Assembly (NCBI RefSeq): GCF_028657195.3
Contig: NZ_JANCPR020000015.1
Location: 62,001 to 126,000, forward strand
Source of the DNA: Streptomyces iconiensis
GTDB taxonomy: Bacteria > Actinomycetota > Actinomycetes > Streptomycetales > Streptomycetaceae
Direction: 5' to 3'
Length of the DNA stretch: 64,000 nucleotides
The notes below the pieces were generated by a model that was not told the origin of the DNA, did not search any database, and worked only from the letters and a program-made list of their open reading frames with translations. The position numbers and the translations under genes were made by a program. This document shows, one piece after another, positions 28,977-37,239 of the stretch; positions within the stretch are counted from its first letter, which is position 1, and each line of letters starts with the position of its first letter.

Positions 28977-29491
28977 GAGGTCCACGCCTTCCTGAAGGTG
29001 TCGCGCGCCCGGTGCAGCCGGGACTTGACGGTGCCGACGCGGATGTCGAGCAGTTCGGCCGCGGCGCGCTCGTCCAGGCCCTCCACGTCGCGCAGGACGA
29101 GCACGGCCCGGTGCTCGGGCGACAGGCGGTCCAGTACGTCGTGGATGTCGGCGGCGAGCTGGGGGTCGCCGCGCGAGGGCAGGGCGCTGAGGTCGGCGGG
29201 CACCGTACGGGAGGCACGCCGGGCCAGCCGGACCGCCTCGCGCACCGCGATCGCGCGGACCCAGCCGCGCAGTGCGGCCGGGTCCTTGAGGGAACGCAGC
29301 GAACGGAACACCGCCACAAGGGCCTCCTGTGCGGCGTCCTGCCCCTGGTCCAGCGCGATGGGCCCGCAGATCCGGCCTACGTAGGGGGCGAGTTCGTCCA
29401 GCAGCTCGGCCATGGCGAGCGTGTCGCCGCGCTGCGCCGCGCGCACTCGGCGGGCCGTTCCCCCGTCTTCCTCATCGGACACGTACGGCAT
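28973..29491 (-). CDS. ECF RNA polymerase sigma factor
   Basis: 172 residues from ATG 29491; GTG 29482 is possible. Region 2 (DQGQDAAQEALVAVFRSLRSLKDPAALRGWVRAIA) and region 4 (LSPEHRAVLVLRDVEGLDERAAAELLDIRVGTVKSRLHRARDTFRKAW) are complete. It overlaps the upstream DUF3995-like gene by 20 bp and the downstream gene by 4 bp, so the three form one operon. No anti-sigma gene is adjacent unless the small membrane protein upstream fills that role. Confidence 0.9.
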   Translation of the reverse strand: MPYVSDEEDGGTARRVRAAQRGDTLAMAELLDELAPYVGRICGPIALDQGQDAAQEALVAVFRSLRSLKDPAALRGWVRAIAVREAVRLARRASRTVPADLSALPSRGDPQLAADIHDVLDRLSPEHRAVLVLRDVEGLDERAAAELLDIRVGTVKSRLHRARDTFRKAWTS

Positions 29492-29963
29492 CTTCCCAAC
29501 GGGCGGTGCCGACAGGACCGTCGTAGCGGGTGTGACGGTCGGGGCGGGTGGCACGCGCGACCTTGAGCGCCGCCATGCACAGCACGGCGCACACGGGGGT
29601 GTAGAGAGCGAGGTTGAGCCAGTAGAAGGCGGCACCCGTGTCCTGGGTGAAGAGCCAGTGGACGCCGGCCAGCGTCCGCAGGGCCAGCCCGCATGCCACC
29701 GCCAGGGTGCCGAGGCGGAGCAGCCGGTGCGGGCGCAGCGGCTGGGCGACGACGACGGCGCTCGCCGTCAGCAGCAGTGCGGCGAGCGGCAGGACGACGG
29801 GCGGGGTGAACGGGGCCTCGGCTCCGAGCACCGCGTACGACAGGCTCTTCTCGTCGGCGGCCGGCCAGGTGGAACCTGTCGCCCAGTACAGGTGGAACAG
29901 GGCGTCCACGGTGAGCACCGAGGCGAGGAGTACGGCGGCTCGCAGCGCCGTGCGGTCGGGCAT
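29472..29963 (-). CDS. DUF3995-like small membrane protein
   Basis: 163 residues from ATG 29963. Four hydrophobic segments are visible: LRAAVLLASVLTVDALFHLYWATG, PPVVLPLAALLLTASAVVVA, LLRLGTLAVACGLALRTLAGV and FYWLNLALYTPVCAVLCMAAL. The DALFHLYWA start and four-helix layout match DUF3995. Function unknown. First gene of the sigma-factor operon, whose proximity suggests a membrane sensor role, which is inference. Confidence 0.75.
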   Translation of the reverse strand: MPDRTALRAAVLLASVLTVDALFHLYWATGSTWPAADEKSLSYAVLGAEAPFTPPVVLPLAALLLTASAVVVAQPLRPHRLLRLGTLAVACGLALRTLAGVHWLFTQDTGAAFYWLNLALYTPVCAVLCMAALKVARATRPDRHTRYDGPVGTARWEDAVRVR

Positions 29964-30235
29964 GGGGCCTCCTGCGGTAGGTCGGCGCACGCGCGCCGAC
30001 ACCCACCAGAGGAGGCGTCCACGGCATTCGTTCCCCCGGAGTTCCCCGGATGTGCCGGAACCTTCCGGAGCGCGGCGCCGCGTGCCGACGGGCGTCCCGC
30101 ATGTGGCGGGTCGGGTGAACGGCACCGCCCCGTACGCCGTACACGGGGCGTTCCCCGCGCGCCGTGCGCATCCCCGGCGGCCCGGGGGGAAGACGCTGGG
30201 GGTCGCTGTCTCCGTCCGGTTTGCGAGGGGTCACC

Positions 30236-31612
30236 GTGTCCAGTGCCGGTCCGCGGATCACCGCGTCGAAGGAAACTCCGGAAGAGCCGCCGCTCAAGCG
30301 GGCGATCGGGCCCAAGCTGCTGATGCTCTTCGTGATCGGCGACATCCTGGGCACCGGGATCTACGCGACCACGGGGAAGGTCGCGGGCAAGGTGGGCGGC
30401 GCGCTGTGGCTGCCGTTCCTCATCGGGTTCGTGGTCGCGATACTGACGGCGGCCTCGTACGTGGAACTGGTCGGCAAGTACCCGAAGGCCGCGGGTGCCG
30501 CGCTCTACACCCAGCGCGCGTTCAAGATCCCCTTCTTCACGTTCATCGTCGCCTTCATGGTGATGTGCTCGGGCCTGTCCTCGGCGAGCGCGGCTGCGCG
30601 TGCCTTCAGCGGCGACTATCTGAGCGAGCTGACGCACGGGGCCGTCCCGGCGACGCTCGTGGCGATCCTGTTCGTGCTGGCGCTGGCGGCGCTGAACCTG
30701 CGCGGCGTCTCGGAGTCCGTGAAGACCAATGTGGTGCTGACCCTGGTCGAGGTGGCCGGACTCGTGATCATCATCGGCATCGGCGTCTACGCGGTGGTCA
30801 CCGGCGGCGGGGAACCGTCGCGGCTCGGCCAGCTGGAGACGGGCGGCACCGGCTACGCCCTGGTGTCCGGCGTCCTGGGCGCGACGGCGCTCGGCTTCTT
30901 CGCGTTCGTCGGCTTCGAGGACTCGGTGAACATGGCCGAGGAGACCGTCGATCCGCAGCGCACCTTCCCGCGCGGCATCTTCGTCGGGGTCGCGGTGACG
31001 GGCACGTTCTACGTCCTGGTCGCGCTGGTCTCCTCGCTGCTGGTCGACACCGGCACGCTGGAGGGGTCGAGCGGCCCGCTGCTGGAGGTCGTGAAGGCGG
31101 GCGGTGTCCACTTCCCGCACGAACTGTTCGCCGCCATCGCGCTGTTCGCCGTCACCAACTCGGCGCTGATCAACATCATGATGGCCTCCCGCCTGTGCTA
31201 CGGGATGGCGAACGAGCGCATCCTGCCCCGCGCCATGGCCAGGGTGCTGCCCCGCCGCCGTACGCCCGTGGTCGGCATCGTCTTCGTGACGCTGCTGGCT
31301 GTGGGGCTGGTCTCCACCGGCGAGATCGCCGGGCTCGGCGACACCACGTCGTTCCTGCTGCTGTGCGTCTTCGTCGTGGTCAACGTCGCCGTGCTGGTGC
31401 TGCGCCGCGATCCGGTGGAGCACCAGCACTTCCGCGTGCCGACGGCGCTGCCGGTACTCGGCGCCCTCACCGCCCTCATCCTCGCGAGCCCGCTGGCCGA
31501 CCGCCCGGCCGAGGTCTACGTACGCGCGGGCGTGCTCCTGCTGATCGGCGTCGGGCTGTGGGTCGTCACCGCCGGGAGCAGGGCCGTGCTCAAGGCGCGG
31601 GGCGAGGAGTGA
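30236..31612 (+). CDS. APC family amino-acid permease
   Basis: 458 residues from GTG 30236 (GAGGGG upstream); a longer frame from 30164 is rejected. About twelve hydrophobic segments are visible. The APC signature is in LMLFVIGDILGTGIYATTGKVAGKVGGA near residue 25 and FFAFVGFEDSVNMAEETVDPQRTFPRGI near residue 225. It probably imports an amino acid or amine by proton symport. The 272-bp region upstream has no gene. Followed by a non-coding repeat block. Confidence 0.88.
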   Translation: MSSAGPRITASKETPEEPPLKRAIGPKLLMLFVIGDILGTGIYATTGKVAGKVGGALWLPFLIGFVVAILTAASYVELVGKYPKAAGAALYTQRAFKIPFFTFIVAFMVMCSGLSSASAAARAFSGDYLSELTHGAVPATLVAILFVLALAALNLRGVSESVKTNVVLTLVEVAGLVIIIGIGVYAVVTGGGEPSRLGQLETGGTGYALVSGVLGATALGFFAFVGFEDSVNMAEETVDPQRTFPRGIFVGVAVTGTFYVLVALVSSLLVDTGTLEGSSGPLLEVVKAGGVHFPHELFAAIALFAVTNSALINIMMASRLCYGMANERILPRAMARVLPRRRTPVVGIVFVTLLAVGLVSTGEIAGLGDTTSFLLLCVFVVVNVAVLVLRRDPVEHQHFRVPTALPVLGALTALILASPLADRPAEVYVRAGVLLLIGVGLWVVTAGSRAVLKARGEE

Positions 31613-31646
31613 GCCCCACCGCGCCCGGCCGGGCAACCACGCAGGG

Positions 31647-31755
31647 GCGGCGGCCAGACACGTACGGAAGCCACGTACAGACAGCCACGTACAGACGGCG
31701 GCGGCCAGCCACGTACAGACGGCGGCGCACGGGCGGCCACGTACGGGTGGCGGCG
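31647..31755. repeat. Intergenic CCACGTAC repeat cluster
   Basis: Five copies of CACGTAC occur within about 110 bp, three of them within a longer GCCACGTACAGACGGCGGCG-type unit. The block lies between convergent genes (stops at 31612 and 31781). CACGTAC contains the palindrome GTAC; no stable terminator stem was found. Role unknown. Confidence 0.8.
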
Positions 31756-31780
31756 GGCAGTGCGGCCCGCCGCCGGAGGC

Positions 31781-32260
31781 TCAGTCCGGGGGCGCTTCCG
31801 CATCCGAGGCCGGGCCCGCCGGCTCAGCGCTGATGCGGCCGACGAGGCGCTCGTAGCGCTGGCGTGCCGCCTGCGGGGTGCCGAGGCCGAGGCCGAAGGC
31901 GATGTCGGGCCAGGTCATGCCGCGTCCGCGCGCCATCTGGAGGAGTCCTGCCTCCAGCTCGTCCATCTCGCCGCGCGCCCTCGGGACGAGGCTGAGCGCT
32001 GCGGTGATGTCGGCCTTGTCCACCGGCGGCTCGCCCCTCTGCGGCTTCGCCGTCCCGCTGAGCAGGAACGCGACGAGCCGCACCGCCTCGTGCGGTCCGA
32101 TCACCGTCGGATGTGCCTGGCGTCTGCGCTGCGCGTCGTTGGCAGCGTGCCGCTCGGCGATACGGAACAGGGAGGCGTGCACGCGATGCTGCCGTGCCTC
32201 GTCGGGGCGCTGGGGCGTGAAGGGGTCGGCGGGCTCGGCCCGCTCGGGAGTGGGTGGCAT
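31781..32260 (-). CDS. Uncharacterised HTH-containing protein
   Basis: 159 residues from ATG 32260; ATG 32278 is an alternative and neither has a clear ribosome site. A disordered Pro-rich start leads to helices and a C-terminal helix-turn-helix (MTWPDIAFGLGLGTPQAARQRYERL) of the kind seen in sigma region 4 and small Streptomyces DNA-binding proteins. It is divergent from the XRE-MurA fusion gene. Possibly a regulator, unproven. Confidence 0.65.
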   Translation of the reverse strand: MPPTPERAEPADPFTPQRPDEARQHRVHASLFRIAERHAANDAQRRRQAHPTVIGPHEAVRLVAFLLSGTAKPQRGEPPVDKADITAALSLVPRARGEMDELEAGLLQMARGRGMTWPDIAFGLGLGTPQAARQRYERLVGRISAEPAGPASDAEAPPD

Positions 32261-32486
32261 ACGGGAAGCATGCGGCATCGCACAGGAAGGCGTCAACGCT
32301 GCGTTGTGAACAATCCGTTTGCCCTCCCTCGGCTGCCGTACAGCCACCCGCGCCCCGCGGGCCCGCACCGCAGGGGAGCCACGCGGGCCCGCACCCCGCG
32401 GGCCGAAGCGGGCCCCGCAAGCCGTCGTACGGCATTCGGGGGTTACCCGCCGGTCCCGCGTGGCCCCCGTACCCCCGTCGCGCCTC

Positions 32487-32504
32487 TATCTCACATCTGA
32501 GATA
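32487..32504. promoter_or_regulatory. TATCTCA-N4-TGAGATA dyad at the XRE-MurA start
   Basis: TATCTCA (32487-32493) and TGAGATA (32498-32504) are exact inverses 4 bp apart and end 10 bp before ATG 32515. The position suits an autoregulatory operator bound by the XRE domain of the encoded protein itself. Confidence 0.65.
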
Positions 32505-32514
32505 AGCTCCTGTC

Positions 32515-34044
32515 ATGACCGACGACTACCTCGCCCGCATCGGCCAGTTGATCCGCGACGCACGCCAGCACAGGGGCTGGACCCAGTCCCAGCTCGCGGA
32601 GGCGCTCGGCACAAGTCAGAGTGCCGTCAACAGGATTGAACGCGGGAACCAGAACATCAGCCTTGAGATGATCGCCCGTATCTCCGAAGCGCTCGACAGT
32701 GAAATCGTCTCGCTCGGGTACTCAGGCCCGATGCATCTGCGAGTCGTCGGAGGGCGGCGCCTGTCCGGCAGTATCGACGTCAAGACGAGCAAGAACGCGT
32801 GCGTGGGGCTGTTGTGCGCCTCGCTTCTCAACTCCGGGCGTACGGTGCTGCGTCGGGTAGCCCGTATCGAGGAGGTCTACCGGATCCTGGAGGTGCTCTC
32901 CTCGATCGGGGTGCGCACCCGCTGGATCAACGGCGGTGCCGACCTGGAGATCGTGCCTCCCGCCGAACTGAACCTGGAGGCCATCGACCAGGAAGCGGCG
33001 CGGCGCACGCGCAGCATCATCATGTTCCTGGGCCCCCTGCTGCACCGTATGGACCACTTCCGCATCCCGTACGCGGGCGGCTGCGACCTCGGCACGCGCA
33101 CCGTCGAGCCGCACATGAGCGCGCTGCGGCACTTCGGACTCGAAGTGACGGCGACCGAGGGCATCTACCACGCGGAGGTCGAGGCCGGCGTCGCGCCCAA
33201 GCGGCCGATCGTGCTGACCGAGCGCGGGGACACCGTCACGGAGAACGCGCTGCTGGCCGCCGCGCGGCACGACGGTGTCACGGTGATCCGTAATGCCTCG
33301 TCCAACTACATGGTCCAGGACCTGTGCTTCTTCCTGGAGTTGCTCGGCGTGCGGGTGGAGGGCATCGGCTCCACGACGCTGACCGTGCACGGCGTCCCGG
33401 TCATCGACACGGACGTGGACTACTCGCCCTCCGAGGACCCGGTCGAGGCCATGAGCCTGGTCGCCGCCGCGATCGTCACCGAGTCCGAGCTGACGGTGTG
33501 CCGGGTGCCGGTGGAGTTCATGGAGATCGAGCTGGCCGTACTGGAGGAGATGGGACTCGACTTCGACCGCAGCGCCGAGTACCCGGCGGACAACGGGCGC
33601 ACCCGGCTGACGGACCTGACAGTGCGGCCCTCCAAGCTGGAGGCGCCGATCGACAAGATCCACCCGATGCCGTTCCCCGGCCTGAACATCGACAACGTCC
33701 CCTTCTTCGCGGCCATCGCGGCCGTCGCCCAGGGCAAGACGCTCATCCACGACTGGGTCTACGACAACCGCGCGATCTACCTCACGGACCTCAACAGGCT
33801 CGGCGGCAGGCTCCAGTTGCTCGACCCCCACCGCGTACTGGTCGAGGGCCCCACCCGCTGGCGTGCCGCCGAAATGATGTGCCCGCCCGCGCTGCGCCCC
33901 GCCGTGGTCGTCCTCCTGGCGATGATGGCGGCCGAGGGCACCTCGGTACTGCGCAACGTGTACGTGATCAACCGCGGCTACGAGGACCTGGCGGAACGCC
34001 TGAACGAGGTCGGCGCGCAGATCGAGACGTTCCGGGACATCTGA
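32515..34044 (+). CDS. murA: XRE helix-turn-helix fused to UDP-GlcNAc enolpyruvyl transferase (MurA2)
   Basis: 509 residues. Residues 1-70 are a Cro/C1-type HTH (TQSQLAEALGTSQSAVNRIERGNQNIS). Residues 73-505 are an EPSP-synthase-like MurA, about 430 residues as usual. MurA makes UDP-GlcNAc-enolpyruvate, the first step of peptidoglycan synthesis. The catalytic Cys is present (Cys190 in YAGGCDLGTRTVEPH), as are Lys93-Asn94 and the C-terminal PMPFPGLNIDN and RAIYLTDLNRLGG blocks. It is therefore plausibly an active enzyme that also binds DNA. Streptomyces carry a second, ordinary murA elsewhere. An adjacent dyad may be its own operator. Confidence 0.9.
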   Translation: MTDDYLARIGQLIRDARQHRGWTQSQLAEALGTSQSAVNRIERGNQNISLEMIARISEALDSEIVSLGYSGPMHLRVVGGRRLSGSIDVKTSKNACVGLLCASLLNSGRTVLRRVARIEEVYRILEVLSSIGVRTRWINGGADLEIVPPAELNLEAIDQEAARRTRSIIMFLGPLLHRMDHFRIPYAGGCDLGTRTVEPHMSALRHFGLEVTATEGIYHAEVEAGVAPKRPIVLTERGDTVTENALLAAARHDGVTVIRNASSNYMVQDLCFFLELLGVRVEGIGSTTLTVHGVPVIDTDVDYSPSEDPVEAMSLVAAAIVTESELTVCRVPVEFMEIELAVLEEMGLDFDRSAEYPADNGRTRLTDLTVRPSKLEAPIDKIHPMPFPGLNIDNVPFFAAIAAVAQGKTLIHDWVYDNRAIYLTDLNRLGGRLQLLDPHRVLVEGPTRWRAAEMMCPPALRPAVVVLLAMMAAEGTSVLRNVYVINRGYEDLAERLNEVGAQIETFRDI

Positions 34045-34068
34045 CAGCCTTCAGAATCAATGCCGTTA

Positions 34069-34107
34069 CCCCCCTCCCGAGCTGCGTACATGCGAGCGGG
34101 AGGGGGG
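34069..34107 (+). terminator. Hairpin terminator after the MurA fusion gene
   Basis: CCCCCCTCCCG (34069-34079) pairs exactly with CGGGAGGGGGG (34097-34107) around a 17-nt loop, 25 bp after the stop codon. Confidence 0.8.
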
Positions 34108-34205
34108 TCGGCTTCACCTGTGGGACTTCTCAGGGACTGTGTGCCAGGACCCGGAGACCGTCGATCTCAACCGAGGTTCAGGGCAGCTTGGTTGCCTGTC
34201 AACTT

Positions 34206-34234
34206 AACTGCAACTAGTCTGGTGGCAGCTAATT
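34206..34234. promoter_or_regulatory. Rrf2 operator candidate, copy A
   Basis: AACTGCAAC, a 7-nt spacer, then GTGGCAGCT and AATT. Read as a dyad, the two arms agree at six of eight inner positions. The same arrangement recurs upstream of the amidohydrolase (copy B) with the same spacer length. It lies about 25-50 bp before the Rrf2-type gene start at 34258, fitting autoregulation. Confidence 0.75.
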
Positions 34235-34257
34235 GGTGGCGGCGGCAGGAGCAGGGG

Positions 34258-34701
34258 ATGGCGGGGCTCAGCAGCAGGAGCGCGGTCGCGATCCACGCGC
34301 TCACGATGCTGGCGCACCGGCGCGGGGGCTCGTTGACGTCCGCGGAGATCGCGGACAGCCTCGAAAGCAATCCGGTCCTCGTGCGGCGCGTCCTCGGCCG
34401 CCTGCGGGACGCCGACCTGGTGCGGTCCACCGAGGGCCGCGGGGGCGGCTGGTCCCTTGCCCGCACCCCACGGGACATCACGCTCCATGACGCTTACGCC
34501 GCCGTCGAGGAGGGGCAGATCTTCTCGCGGCACACCCATCCACCCAGCACGTCGTGTGAAGTCGGGCGCTCCATCGGCGACCTGCTCGACGCCGAGTTCC
34601 AGCGCGCCGAACGAGCCCTGGAGGAACGGCTCGGCAGGACGACCATCGCCGGCCTGCTGCAGCAGATCCTGGCCTCCGGCAACGGGTCGAGGGATCACTG
34701 A
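34258..34701 (+). CDS. Rrf2 family transcriptional regulator (YwnA-like)
   Basis: 147 residues from ATG 34258; an in-frame ATG at 34060 would read through the operator and is rejected. The winged helix is SLTSAEIADSLESNPVLVRRVLGRLRDADLVRSTEGRGGGWSLAR. Fe-S-binding Rrf2 members have three Cys in the C-terminal part; only one is here (STSCEVG), as in the metal-free YwnA branch that may sense by a single thiol or ligand. It is followed by the amidohydrolase gene, whose upstream region carries the same operator. Confidence 0.88.
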   Translation: MAGLSSRSAVAIHALTMLAHRRGGSLTSAEIADSLESNPVLVRRVLGRLRDADLVRSTEGRGGGWSLARTPRDITLHDAYAAVEEGQIFSRHTHPPSTSCEVGRSIGDLLDAEFQRAERALEERLGRTTIAGLLQQILASGNGSRDH

Positions 34702-34745
34702 CCCAGCGGTGACGCACGCGGACCCCGCGCCATGACGCACACCCA

Positions 34746-34774
34746 AACTGTAACCGCCTACGTGGCAGTTTATT
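34746..34774. promoter_or_regulatory. Rrf2 operator candidate, copy B
   Basis: AACTGTAAC, 7 nt, GTGGCAGTT, then TATT. The arms match as a dyad at seven of nine positions. Against copy A the flanks AACTGyAAC and GTGGCAGyT agree apart from C/T changes, while the 7-nt spacers differ, so the conservation is of contact bases and not of a recent duplication. Confidence 0.75.
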
Positions 34775-34890
34775 TCGGAAGTGGGCGCCCCGGGCCCTTC
34801 CGGTATCAGCGGCCACACGATCCGTCCGGGAGCGCCATGGCCCCGGACACGGCCCGAACACCCGCTCAGGACGCACCAGGAGTGAGAGCG

Positions 34891-36132
34891 ATGCCCCAGG
34901 AATCCGAAGCACTCGCGAGCACCGAGGCCCGCGGCCGTTCGGTCTTCGACCTCGTGATCAGCCGCGCACATGTCTTCGACGGCCGCCGGTCGCTCGCCGG
35001 CCTGTACGACGTCGCCATCGACGGCGGGGAGATCGCTTCCGTCTCGGCCGAGCCGCTCAGGGGCAGACAGGAGGTGGAGGCGGCCGGAGGATGGGTCGTG
35101 CCGGGCCTGATCGACACACATATCCACTTCTACGACGTGCGCGCCGTCTCCGGCCCGCAGTCGATGCGGGTCTTCGAGGAGGACGAGCTTCCCGGAAGGC
35201 TCGGGCTGTTTCTCGACCACGGGATCACCACCATCAAGTCGGTGGGCGATCCGACGGACGGAATCCTGAACACGCGGGCCGCGATCGCGGCGGGCGTGCT
35301 GCGGGGCCCGCGACTGCTGGCGACCGGTTGCGGTATCACCGGACGCGACGGGCATCCCGCCACCACTGTCTTCAGCGGCAACCCCTGGGCGCGCGAGCGC
35401 TTCACAGGAGAAGTCGACAACGTGCAGCAGATGCGCGACCTGGTGCACCACCTCGCCGACCGCAAGGTGGACGCGATCAAACTCCTGTCGGAAGGCGCGT
35501 GCGCACACTCCGGCGGGCCGGCATACCTCTGGCGGAATCCCGCCTTTCCGGATGGTGTCGAACTGGAACGGCTTCCCCTCGCTCTTCTACGGGCGGGAAT
35601 CGAGACCGGACACGAGCGGGGCCTCCGGGTCACCGTCCACACCACCCAGCAAGCCGCGGCACGCGAGGCGATCGAGGCCGGGGCGGACGGCCTGGAGCAC
35701 GGTGTCACCGTCGAGCCCCTCACCGACCACTCGCTCATCGAGCTGATGGTCGAACACGGCACCACCTACACACCCACGCTCTGGATCGACGATGCCCACC
35801 CCGACGCCCGTGGCAATCTCAAGAAGGCCGCCGAGGCCGGTGTGCACGTCGTGCTGGGCAGCGACACCTTCAGCGGCCGGGGCCTCTTCGGAGCCAACAC
35901 CCTCGAAGAGGCCGAACTCATGGCGGCGGCAGGGATGACGCCCACCCAGGTGCTGACCGCGGCCACCAGCGGCGCCGCGCGGCAGTGCGTCCGACCCGAC
36001 CTCGGCACGGTGGCCCCCGGCAAGCGCGCCGACCTGCTTGTGCTGAACGCTGACCCCACCGCGGACATCGGCAACCTGCGCGACCTCAGCGTGGTGATCC
36101 TCAACGGCCGCCTCGTCACCGACACACGCTAG
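34891..36132 (+). CDS. Amidohydrolase family metal-dependent hydrolase
   Basis: 413 residues. ATG 34891 is chosen for AGGAG 8 nt upstream; ATG 34732 is rejected because operator copy B would fall inside the gene, and ATG 34837 is a weaker alternative. Metal ligands are seen in order: DTHIHF, the Lys of DAIKLLSEG (carboxylated in this family), TVHTTQQ, LEHGV and GSDTF. The N- and C-terminal beta-sandwich (ISRAHVFDGRRSLAGLYDVAIDGGEI and GKRADLLVLNADPTADIGNLRDL) is typical of imidazolonepropionase/prolidase-like enzymes. Substrate unknown; probably induced through the Rrf2 regulator. Confidence 0.9.
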   Translation: MPQESEALASTEARGRSVFDLVISRAHVFDGRRSLAGLYDVAIDGGEIASVSAEPLRGRQEVEAAGGWVVPGLIDTHIHFYDVRAVSGPQSMRVFEEDELPGRLGLFLDHGITTIKSVGDPTDGILNTRAAIAAGVLRGPRLLATGCGITGRDGHPATTVFSGNPWARERFTGEVDNVQQMRDLVHHLADRKVDAIKLLSEGACAHSGGPAYLWRNPAFPDGVELERLPLALLRAGIETGHERGLRVTVHTTQQAAAREAIEAGADGLEHGVTVEPLTDHSLIELMVEHGTTYTPTLWIDDAHPDARGNLKKAAEAGVHVVLGSDTFSGRGLFGANTLEEAELMAAAGMTPTQVLTAATSGAARQCVRPDLGTVAPGKRADLLVLNADPTADIGNLRDLSVVILNGRLVTDTR

Positions 36133-36266
36133 TGCCGCATCAGGCAGCGTTCGCCCTGTCGTGACGTGCCGTCCGGTGGAGGGCGCGTACACCCCGACCC
36201 AACAGTTCCTGGCGCGGCCGGCGCCAGGCCGTCACCCCGGAGCAGCCCACCGACGTCGCGGGAACA

Positions 36267-36484
36267 TCACCAGTAGGCGAGCTGCCCGATGCCTCCGTCG
36301 ACCCGCAGTACGGTGCCTGCGGTGTAGGCGGATTCGTCCGAGGCGAGGTAGACCGCTGCCTTCGCCAGTTCGGTGGCGGTTCCCAGGCGGTGGAGGGGCA
36401 CGGTCTCGCGGAGTTCCTCGTAGAGGGCGGCCCGGCGCTCGGGGCCGAGGGGCGCGAACGCGTTGGTGATCGTCGGACCGGGAC
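36267..36484 (-). pseudogene. C-terminal fragment of an SDR oxidoreductase
   Basis: On the minus strand the sequence from 36484 to the stop at 36267 encodes SPGPTITNAFAPLGP, then VPLHRLGTATELAKAAVYLASDESAYTAGTVLRVDGGIGQ. This is the standard last 70 residues of a short-chain dehydrogenase/reductase. The catalytic YxxxK and the NAD-binding start are missing. Similarity stops abruptly at 36484. A complementary piece lies at 41765-41955 on the same strand. Confidence 0.85.
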
Positions 36485-36564
36485 TCAGAGGGCGGTATGA
36501 GACCTGATGTTCGGTTTTTCGTTTCGTGTGGGACAGGCGGGCAGGTCGTGGTGATCTCGGTCGA

Positions 36565-36754
36565 CTACGGTCGAGGCTGGGTGAACAAGCCTGGCTCGGT
36601 CTCGGCCAGGATCCCGCGGCCGGCCAGCCGCTTGAGCTTGAGGCGGACGTTGTCGATGTTGTTGGGCGCGACCGCCACGTCCATCGCCTCGCACACCTGC
36701 CGCGCACGCAGCGGATGATCGGCCTCGGTGAACACCGCCATGACCCGCTGGTAG
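36565..36754 (-). pseudogene. C-terminal winged-helix fragment of a small coiled-coil protein
   Basis: TYQRVMAVFTEADHPLRARQ, then VCEAMDVAVAPNNIDNVRLK and LKRLAGRGILAETEPGLFTQ, ending PRP-stop at 36565. This looks like a winged helix. From memory it is the C-terminal half of a Streptomyces protein whose N-terminal half is a coiled coil, like that at 40118-40332. It is fused in frame to the acyltransferase relic upstream at about 36755, clearly by recombination. Confidence 0.55.
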
Positions 36755-37239
36755 GTGATCGTGCCGCCCTGCTGGTCGGACACCGACGTCTTTCCCTCGC
36801 GAGCCGTCATCGCCAGCTGTGTGATCGCGGCGGCGAGTTCGCGGGCGGAAAGGTCCTGCGCCTTCTTGATGTTGGGCACGATGAGACCTCGCGGCGTCGC
36901 GACGGCGGTTCCGAGGTTCACGTCACGATGGATGCGGATGAACGCGCCGTTCGGTTCATCCCCATGCGGCTTTCGCGGCCGGAGTCCGGCGGATCGCGCG
37001 CAGGACTGCCAGCGAGACGACGAGCAGCGGAGACACCTTCACACCCTCGAAGGTGCCCGCGGAGCGAAGGCGAGGAGATGGTCCATCGCCTGTGTCACGT
37101 CGACCTCGGTCCACACGCTCGCCTGCGGGGCTTCGCGCACCGAGGCCACCGTCGCCGCAGTCGTCGCCTTCCGCACCCGCGGGCGGGGACGAGTTCGACC
37201 TGCGAGTCTTGCTGCGCAAAGCGTGCCGTGGCGGCGCTG
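36755..37239 (-). pseudogene. Relic of a dihydrolipoamide acyltransferase (E2) catalytic domain
   Basis: Read on the minus strand through several frames: VELVPARG, then VRKATTAATVASVREAPQ, VWTEVDVTQAMDHL, RLRSAGTFEGVKVSPLLVV, AVLRAIRRTP, and DEPNGAFIRIHRDVNLGTAV followed by ATPRGLIVPNIKKAQDL. This is the chloramphenicol-acetyltransferase-like core of pyruvate or branched-chain 2-oxoacid dehydrogenase E2. At least three frameshifts are needed; one is an extra G in TGGGGAT near 36961. The lipoyl domain, and the C-terminal end with the catalytic His, are missing. Confidence 0.85.

Noticed and set aside
28282..28995. Extension of the ECF41 sigma frame into a 753-codon protein
   Set aside because: The frame after 28310 is meaningless, while another frame restores the expected C-terminus; a frameshift is the better explanation.
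36133..36180. Possible insertion-sequence end (GCCGCATCAGGCAGCG) just after the amidohydrolase stop
   Set aside because: It recalls Streptomyces insertion-sequence ends, but I found no inverted partner, no target duplication and no transposase in register.
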